Of a stretch of 64,000 nucleotides of DNA, positions 58,598-64,000 are shown one piece after another. Position 1 is the stretch's first letter; each line of letters opens with the position of its first letter. Source of the stretch: Vandiemenella viatica (Eukaryota; Arthropoda; Insecta; Orthoptera; Morabidae); contig JARYHS010013630.1 of assembly GCA_031002005.1 (NCBI GenBank), positions 25,635,112 through 25,699,111 on the forward strand, in the 5' to 3' direction. The notes beneath the pieces were generated by a model. It ran no database searches, was not told the origin of the DNA, and worked only from the letters and a program-made list of their open reading frames with translations. The translations under genes and the position numbers were made by a program.

Positions 58598-58800
58598 GAC
58601 AGGTGAGCACAACAGCGCTGGCCTCGTATTCGGGGAGACGCCGATTCGAATCCCCGTCCGGCCTTACAGATTTTGGTTTTCCATGGTTTCCCTAAATCAC
58701 TCCGGCAGATGCTGCGATGGTTCCTTCAATAGGCGAAGACTTAATTTATTCCCGTTCCTTGCCTCCAGTATTTTCAGCCTTCAACGTCGATGAATCGTAT
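58598..58800 (+). repeat. tRNA-derived SINE, family A
   Basis: It has head ACAGGTGAGCACAACAGCGC, B box GATTCGAATCCCCGTCCGGC, body TTCCCTAAATCACTCCGGCA and a decayed tail CAACGTCGATGAATCG. Confidence 0.84.
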
Positions 58801-58837
58801 CTGTTCATCCATAGATTACTTTTCAGAGGTGTCCATA

Positions 58838-59165
58838 GGGGACCGTCCATAAACTACGTGACTTAGTCTAGGGGGAGGGGTTGGGTTGAAAGCTACGCTG
58901 AGCTACGTGGAAGAGGGGGGTGGGGTTCGGAGCCAAGCCACGCAGCTTTTCATTCATATTATTTGTGACAGTCAAAATAAGGTACAGAACACATAACAGG
59001 CTATGAATATTTATTTCCGTTGTTTAACTATCTCCGTATGTAATTTACGATAGTTCGACAAGAGAAAACAGTACAAAATGTCTTCTGGAATTAATACGAG
59101 CCACGCGGTTGGTGGAGGGGAGGGGTAGAGGCAGAATCCACGTCAGGCTACGTGGCGGTATATAT
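58838..59165. mobile_element. Harbinger-like MITE, ACGTAG subfamily, copy 4, right end missing
   Basis: The left end GGGGACCGTCCATAAACTAC is clear and the body matches 4842-5201. The right terminus is not recognisable after GGCTACGTGGCGG. A related end, AATTTATGGGTGACC, appears farther on near 59395. Either deletion or a second insertion may separate them. Confidence 0.65.
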
Positions 59166-59283
59166 GCGCTACCTAAGGCTTGACCAGGGGGCCATAATCT
59201 TAGTGATGTCACGTTGGAAGTGCTGTTTTAATCGCGTTTTAAATTTAAAATCACGAAATTTGTGATGTCACAAATGCCATGAG

Positions 59284-59313
59284 GTGGTGGTGGTGGTGGT
59301 GGTGGTGGTGGTG
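59284..59313. repeat. GGT microsatellite next to a G run
   Basis: About ten GGT trinucleotides followed by nine or more G. Confidence 0.95.
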
Positions 59314-59903
59314 GGGGGGGGTTTACACAGTCAGACATGACTTGACAAGGAGGGGAGGGGGAATTCGAAAACCATGAAATTTGTGTGATGCAATTTATGG
59401 GTGACCGCTAAACATGAAAAAATCGATATCGCGTCTGATCTTGCCGCAGGAATATTAGCGGATGGACGTAATTTTTATGACTGTTGTCTGGCCGATTTGT
59501 ATCTAGACAACCCGATTTTGTGTGTCTCATCATTTTAATAGTCAACAATGCAGGGGACAATTTTATTAGCTGTTCTTGTGACACTTTGGTGAATTTTTGT
59601 AGATTCGTGTTATGGCGCTAATGTCTCTACTGTACATTAGCCCTCGGTGCTAATTTCTCCGTAATCTGGGCCGTTGTTTTGAAGCTTCATCATTGTGGAG
59701 GTCGCCGGCAGGTTGTCGCCTTGGTTTGGACACGTGCGCGTCTTTGCCAGTCGAGTCTGCCGTTTGTTCCTCGTCACTTGTTGCTCCGAGTGAGGGGTGA
59801 GGTGGGGGGAGTGTCGGCAGTATTGATCAAGTAGCAGCGGGTCCGGCCCGCAGGATCTCGAGACGGAGGCAGGCAGACAGCGCCTCCCGTACGGTTCTAT
59901 CAA

Positions 59904-60290
59904 GGGAGCATCCATAAACCACGTAGCACCACTTTGGCCTCCTGTGAATTCCCCCTCTCCCCACGTAGCCGGACGTGAATTTTGTCTCTAACGCCCCCTC
60001 CCCCTCCCACTCTCCCCGTGTAGCATGTAGCTTTTTTCCATATTGATTCCAGAAAACATATTGTACTGTTTTCTCTTATCAGACTATCGTAAATTACATA
60101 CGGGGATAATTAAATGACGAAAATAAATATTTACATGCTTCTGTGTGTTCGGTATCTCATTTTAACTGTGACAAATAATATGAAAAAAAAGGCTATGTGG
60201 CCTGGCTCGGAACCCCCCCGTATCCCAACATAGCTTTCCAGCCAACCCCTCTCTCCCCTAGACCGAGCCACGTAGTTTATGCACAATCCC
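59904..60290. mobile_element. Harbinger-like MITE, ACGTAG subfamily, copy 5
   Basis: The left end is GGGAGCATCCATAAACCACG and the right end is CCACGTAGTTTATGCACAAT then CCC. CAA flanks both sides (59901-59903, 60291-60293). The body is the same as in the other copies. Confidence 0.83.
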
Positions 60291-60441
60291 CAATCACTGC
60301 GCTATGCCCAACTGAGTAGCTTGATTGAATTTATTTAGCACATATGGTTTTTTTTTCTTTTCCCAAAATCTTTTCATCCCATCACTGAGTTCTTTATGTT
60401 CTTCCGTTCAGTTGTTCCTCCGTTCAGTTGTTCCTCCTTCT

Positions 60442-61770
60442 TATATACTGTTTGTTGGCAGATTGGTGATAATGGCCATGCTACTAAATCGGCTGCTGCC
60501 CGGTTTATATCATCTGTGATTCCATTTTCTTGGAGGTCCTTTTCAATTTTCAACTAGCCAATTGCTTTTCATTTTTATCGAGGTTGACAATTCTTTTGGT
60601 TAGTCTGTTGTTATTCGTTCTGATAATATGGCCGTAGAATTTAGTTCTTGTTTTCCTGAATTTGCCTGAAATTTTTTCAGAATGCTGATATTTATTTTCC
60701 TTTTCATTCAAATTCCTCCTGTACATAGTCCCAAAGATTTCCTTTGGCATAGTTTGTACAGGTGGAATTTGGACGAAAAGAAAATTACATGAAGCATATA
60801 GCACCTATATAGCGAGATAACGTCTTCCATTTTAACAGCAGAGTCTGCAAACTGCTGTTTGGTATGTGGAATAAAGTCATCATCTCCTTTAACTGTTGAC
60901 CCAGGTTCGGTTACTATCCTGGAAAGAGTTATTCGTCAATTCTTCTAATATACGGTTTGTTGGCAAAGTGGTGGCTATCAACAATGCTGCTAAATCTGCA
61001 TCTGCCCTGTGTGATACCATCTGTGATTCAAATTTCCTCGGGGTCCTTTTCGATTTCGAATAGCCAGTTGCTTTTGAGATGGCCAGGTTGAGAATTCTTT
61101 TGGTTTATCTGTTGTTATCCATTCTGATAATTGGCCGCAGAATTTAGTTCTTGTTTTCCCGAATGTGCCTGAAATTTTTTCAGAATGCTGATATAGTTAA
61201 AGTGATTTCCTTTTCATTCAAATTCCTCATGTACAAATTGCGACAATGACTTCCCTCGTCCCAGTTTTTACAGGAGGAATTTGGATGAGAAGGAAATCAC
61301 TTTAACTATATAGGACACGGGTGGCCAACCCAAATGATCCTGCGGGCCACTTTGGAAATGCATCATAACTCCTCGGGTCGCATATAAAATTATATAGTCA
61401 TGAGAATATTATTTTAAAATCAAAGTTAATTTTGTCTCATAATTTTGACAGTTAATTTTTGAATGTATGGATGCACAAATAATAATAATTATTTAAAAAA
61501 ACATTGGTTTTTACTATTTTGGCCATTATAAAATATTTTGTAAAAGTGTGATGAATCTCGCGGGCCGCAAAAATGTTCAAGGTGGGCCACATGCGGGTTG
61601 GCCACCCCTGAAATAGGACCTTCACTTTAACGTCCTTCATTTAAACAGCAGAGTCTGCAAACTATTGTGAAGTGTGTGGAATACAATCATTATCTCCTTC
61701 ACCCGTTGAACCAGGTTTGGTCACTATCCTGGTAGGAGTTATTCGTCAGTGGTAGCTTTCTTGAGTTTTT
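60442..61770 (-). pseudogene. Tandemly duplicated LINE ORF2 tail with nested hAT MITE
   Basis: Two diverged copies of about 510 bp lie head to tail, at about 60442-60950 and 60950-61770; the second contains the MITE at 61316-61610. The minus-strand frame at 60550-60804 reads KISGKFRKTRTKFYGHIIRT and NNNRLTKRIVNLDKNEK. This matches LINE tails of the form RRLRFYGHIxRMxxNRLTKRI. Both copies share segments such as TCAGAATGCTGATAT and CAGCAGAGTCTGCAAACT. Confidence 0.78.
61316..61610. mobile_element. hAT MITE, CAGGGGTGGCCAACCC family, copy 2
   Basis: The left end is CACGGGTGGCCAACCC, with one terminal base changed, and the right end is GTTGGCCACCCCTG. The flanking 8-mers ATATAGGA and AAATAGGA differ at one position. 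The body matches the copy at 56707-57013, sharing GATGAATCTCGCGGGCCG. It inserted into the second unit of the duplicated LINE tail. Confidence 0.9.
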
Positions 61771-62798
61771 CCGTTTGCCTTGCCTGGTGGTGGAAGTGTG
61801 TGTATGTATTATGTTTTGTGCCGGTGGCTGTGTTGTGTGTATGTTTAGTGTAGTGTACTAGTTGCGTTGTGAATGAATTAAGGTGAAAAAGGGAGGAGCA
61901 TCAGGGGTATTCTTTCGAAAGACGTCCAAGAGGCATCCAGACTTAACAGTGCCGTACTATTAGGTGTCTCGTGATTTAATTATATAAGAAATAAATAGTC
62001 CACGGTACAGTTCAAATTTTAACTTGTTTTTATTTCTCGAAGATGTACACTTCAAAGATATTGGTCACGTGTAAAAACACTCCAGCGATTACATTCGACA
62101 CTTCTTCCAAAGACAATATTGCTTCACACTCTCACAGTACATGTAAAACTATTCGTCCAAAACTGTCTTTGCCGACGTACGCTGTGTCCATAAACTGTCA
62201 CTGTAAAGCTGTCTGCGAGTCTCTGCCGCTCGCTTTATACAAGTTTCAGCGACAGTTCTACTTACAAGGGCTTCCGACAGATATTTCTCGAACTTTAAAA
62301 ATACTTAAACAATTAAAAACGTATTAAAACCAATCAAAATTAATACATAATCATTTACAATCAATACAAAATGGTCAGAAATGAAAATTAAAGGTATTTA
62401 AACCCAAAATTGCCCACATAAATCGTTTTAAACTGTAGTAAATCATCCTTTAAACATCGTAGGTCACCTTAATACTTGGAATTACAAACATTCAAGCAAT
62501 TCACTTGCATATTTCTCCTTAAACATATTAAATAGTATTTACACACTTTCTTTTCATAAAACAAAATCCATTTACACCGATTTACAGTAAATTGCAAGAC
62601 AAATATACAAATTCATGCTCAATCAAATTCTATCTTGCTACAAATGTTTCATAAAACACAATTCCATTTAAAGTCTAGGTTTGGGGGCTGTTACAATATG
62701 TCCTCACTGCGAAAAGGCTTACGATTTAACTCGGAATCTACTGTGTTTAGGATTCGTGCACCACAGCCTCTTCTATCCTGCTAGCCTAGTCCTGGTGA
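61771..62798. other. AT-rich DNA, no gene recognised
   Basis: The frame at 62043-62327 has no motif I recognise. Confidence 0.55.
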
Positions 62799-63066
62799 GG
62801 GGACATCCAAAAATTACGTGAGGTTTTTTCCGGATTTCCGCCCCCCCCCCTCTAGTGAGATCTGCTGCCGTGAGACCCCCCCCCATTAATCGCCCTAGAA
62901 ACTTTTGGAGACTTTTTTGTTTTTTAAGCTCTACAGTACAAACAATTTTTCGCAAAACCTCACGTGAGATTTCCGTAGCCCCCTCCGCCCCCCCCCCCCT
63001 TGGTGAGATTTTGCCCGACCGGACCCCCCTCCCCCTATTTCACCTCACGTAATTTATGGATGCCCC
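62799..63066. mobile_element. Harbinger-like MITE, TTACGTGAG subfamily, copy 7
   Basis: Ends GGGGACATCCAAAAATTACG and ACGTAATTTATGGATGCCCC are inverted repeats. TGA flanks both sides (62796-62798, 63067-63069). Confidence 0.87.
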
Positions 63067-63279
63067 TGACGAAAATTTCTTCCATCACGACAACTGGAAC
63101 CAGCTAATCCCAGCATCACGGTGCCGTAAGCATCTGAGCGGTTTCTAAGTACCTGCTGTTCAAAGCAGTTCTCTACTCTGCCGAATGTAATGTCATTTGG
63201 CAGCACTATCATAACCGTAGCGCCGCGATTTGATGATGAATTCTTATGTAACTCCACGAAACAAATCGAAAGTATGTGT

Positions 63280-63545
63280 TAATTTTTTTGCTATCTCGCT
63301 TAGTTCTCGAAATATCAAATGTCAAAAATCAGTTATAGATATAGTTCACTATCCCTTGTTGAAGTTTTTCTTCTGGTCCAGGCCGTATTTCAATCTAATC
63401 ACAACCACCAGGGATAAAATAAAACATCTATGGTGCGTGACCAGCGTTAAGTTCCTTGTGGCTTCGGCGATTTTTTTCTGATCCAGGCCGCATTCAATGT
63501 AACTACCTTAATTTAGAGATACGAAATCTCGTGAACTAAGCAAGG

Positions 63546-63598
<53 letters not shown>

Positions 63599-63790
63599 TC
63601 TTCACTTTCGATTTGTTTCAGAAGAACGTATCACCTAACTTGGCTTCGACGAAATTTTTCTTCTGGTCCAGGTCGCGTTTCGACCTAACCGCTTTTGAGA
63701 TACTATAGCTCTAGAACTAAGCGAGATATCAATAAATTTTATTCCTCACTTTCGATATATCTCGTCGATTTACATTTTTCATCAGATCGC
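63280..63790. repeat. Decayed tandem array upstream of the GC-rich promoter-like region
   Basis: The phrase TTTTTCTTCTGGTCCAGG (or TTTTTTTCTGATCCAGG) begins near 63365, 63471 and 63655. It is followed by CGNNTTTCAANCTAA-like sequence and then by GAGATAC and CTAAGC blocks. A fourth, weaker unit is near 63774. Spacing varies because of the TA microsatellite. Confidence 0.65.
63548..63593. repeat. TA microsatellite
   Basis: About 23 TA dinucleotides, inside the decayed array at 63280-63790. Confidence 0.98.
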
Positions 63791-63904
63791 GTCACCATGG
63801 TTATCGTAGAATCCTCTGTGAGGCGACTTAGTGACGATTTACATGTGCCGGGATGTCCCTGGCGTTGCAGTGATGCTTACGTAATGACACGTGTCTGTTT
63901 CCTC

Positions 63905-63969
63905 CCCTGCCGCGGGGTTGATTGGCGCCCGGGGCGGGGCGGGGCTCGGCAGTGTGCGCAGTCGCCGCC
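63905..63969 (+). promoter_or_regulatory. GC-rich promoter-like region with GC boxes and inverted CCAAT
   Basis: This stretch differs sharply from the AT-rich surroundings. It holds overlapping GC-box motifs (GGGGCGGGGC at about 63931-63945), an inverted CCAAT box (GATTGGC near 63920) and an E-box CACGTG near 63888. It ends in GCCGCCATGG. The clustering suggests a promoter or 5' UTR for a transcript beginning near the window edge. No transcription start can be fixed from sequence alone. Confidence 0.5.
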
Positions 63970-64000
63970 ATGGCGCCTCTGTCCACCTCCACACCCAGAC
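63970..64000 (+). CDS. Possible N-terminal coding start, truncated by window edge
   Basis: An ATG in an optimal Kozak context (GCCGCCATGG) opens a frame reading MAPLSTSTPR to the edge of the window. Ten residues are too few to assign a family. It could be the first exon of a neighbouring gene or an alternative first exon of nemo lying inside its next intron. It could also be non-coding GC-rich sequence. I rate it as a candidate only. Confidence 0.35.
   Translation, partial: MAPLSTSTPR

Noticed and set aside
1..64000. CRISPR arrays, operons, phage or other prokaryotic systems
   Set aside because: Intron-bearing kinase exons, SINEs, LINEs and eukaryotic DNA transposons show the window is an animal genome; no spaced identical repeats with unique spacers were seen.

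Overview
The window is eukaryotic, most likely from a large, repeat-rich insect genome. The only host protein-coding sequence I can support is two internal exons of the MAPK-family kinase nemo (Nemo-like kinase, NLK) on the + strand, at 20665-20794 and 51769-51824. They are separated by an intron of about 31 kb. The residues match insect nemo/NLK closely, and the splice phases (2 to 0, then 0 to 2) are consistent with one reading frame. The tRNA-derived SINEs resemble those I associate with orthopteroid insects, so a hemimetabolous insect is my best guess, held at modest confidence.

Layout. Positions 1-20664 are upstream intron or intergenic DNA. They carry LINE debris, GGGAGCGTCCAT-type MITEs, two non-autonomous TAGGG-end hAT elements (8855-10514, 17035-17847), a third hAT copy (about 6808-7716), SINEs, and a Penelope-like retroelement (12799-15752). 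The Penelope-like element has roughly 500 bp inverted arms, each holding a type I hammerhead ribozyme motif. At about 19890-20664 a minisatellite runs directly into the 3' splice site of the first nemo exon. The 31 kb intron (20795-51768) holds a Tc1/mariner-like element with a nested MITE, a self-inverted Tc1 copy, a MULE with FLYWCH and MULE domains, a complete but frameshifted hAT (32820-37122, perfect 8-bp target duplication), an internally deleted mariner inserted in a LINE, another mariner, a reverse-transcriptase fragment, many SINEs and more MITEs.

The second nemo exon ends in a perfect U12-type (minor spliceosome) donor, GTATCCTTTT. I found no further nemo exon before the window ends. 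The 12 kb after it holds a second hammerhead-bearing foldback, hAT MITEs, a tandemly duplicated LINE tail and an AT microsatellite. At the very end lies a GC-rich promoter-like stretch with an ATG in a strong Kozak context (63970).

No prokaryotic features, CRISPR arrays, operons, rRNA genes or intact tRNA genes were seen. Most open frames in the window are fragments of mobile elements or artefacts of low-complexity DNA. I found no undescribed multi-gene system. The most interesting signals are the minor-spliceosome donor in nemo, the minisatellite that includes a splice acceptor, and the hammerhead ribozymes in the Penelope-type repeats.
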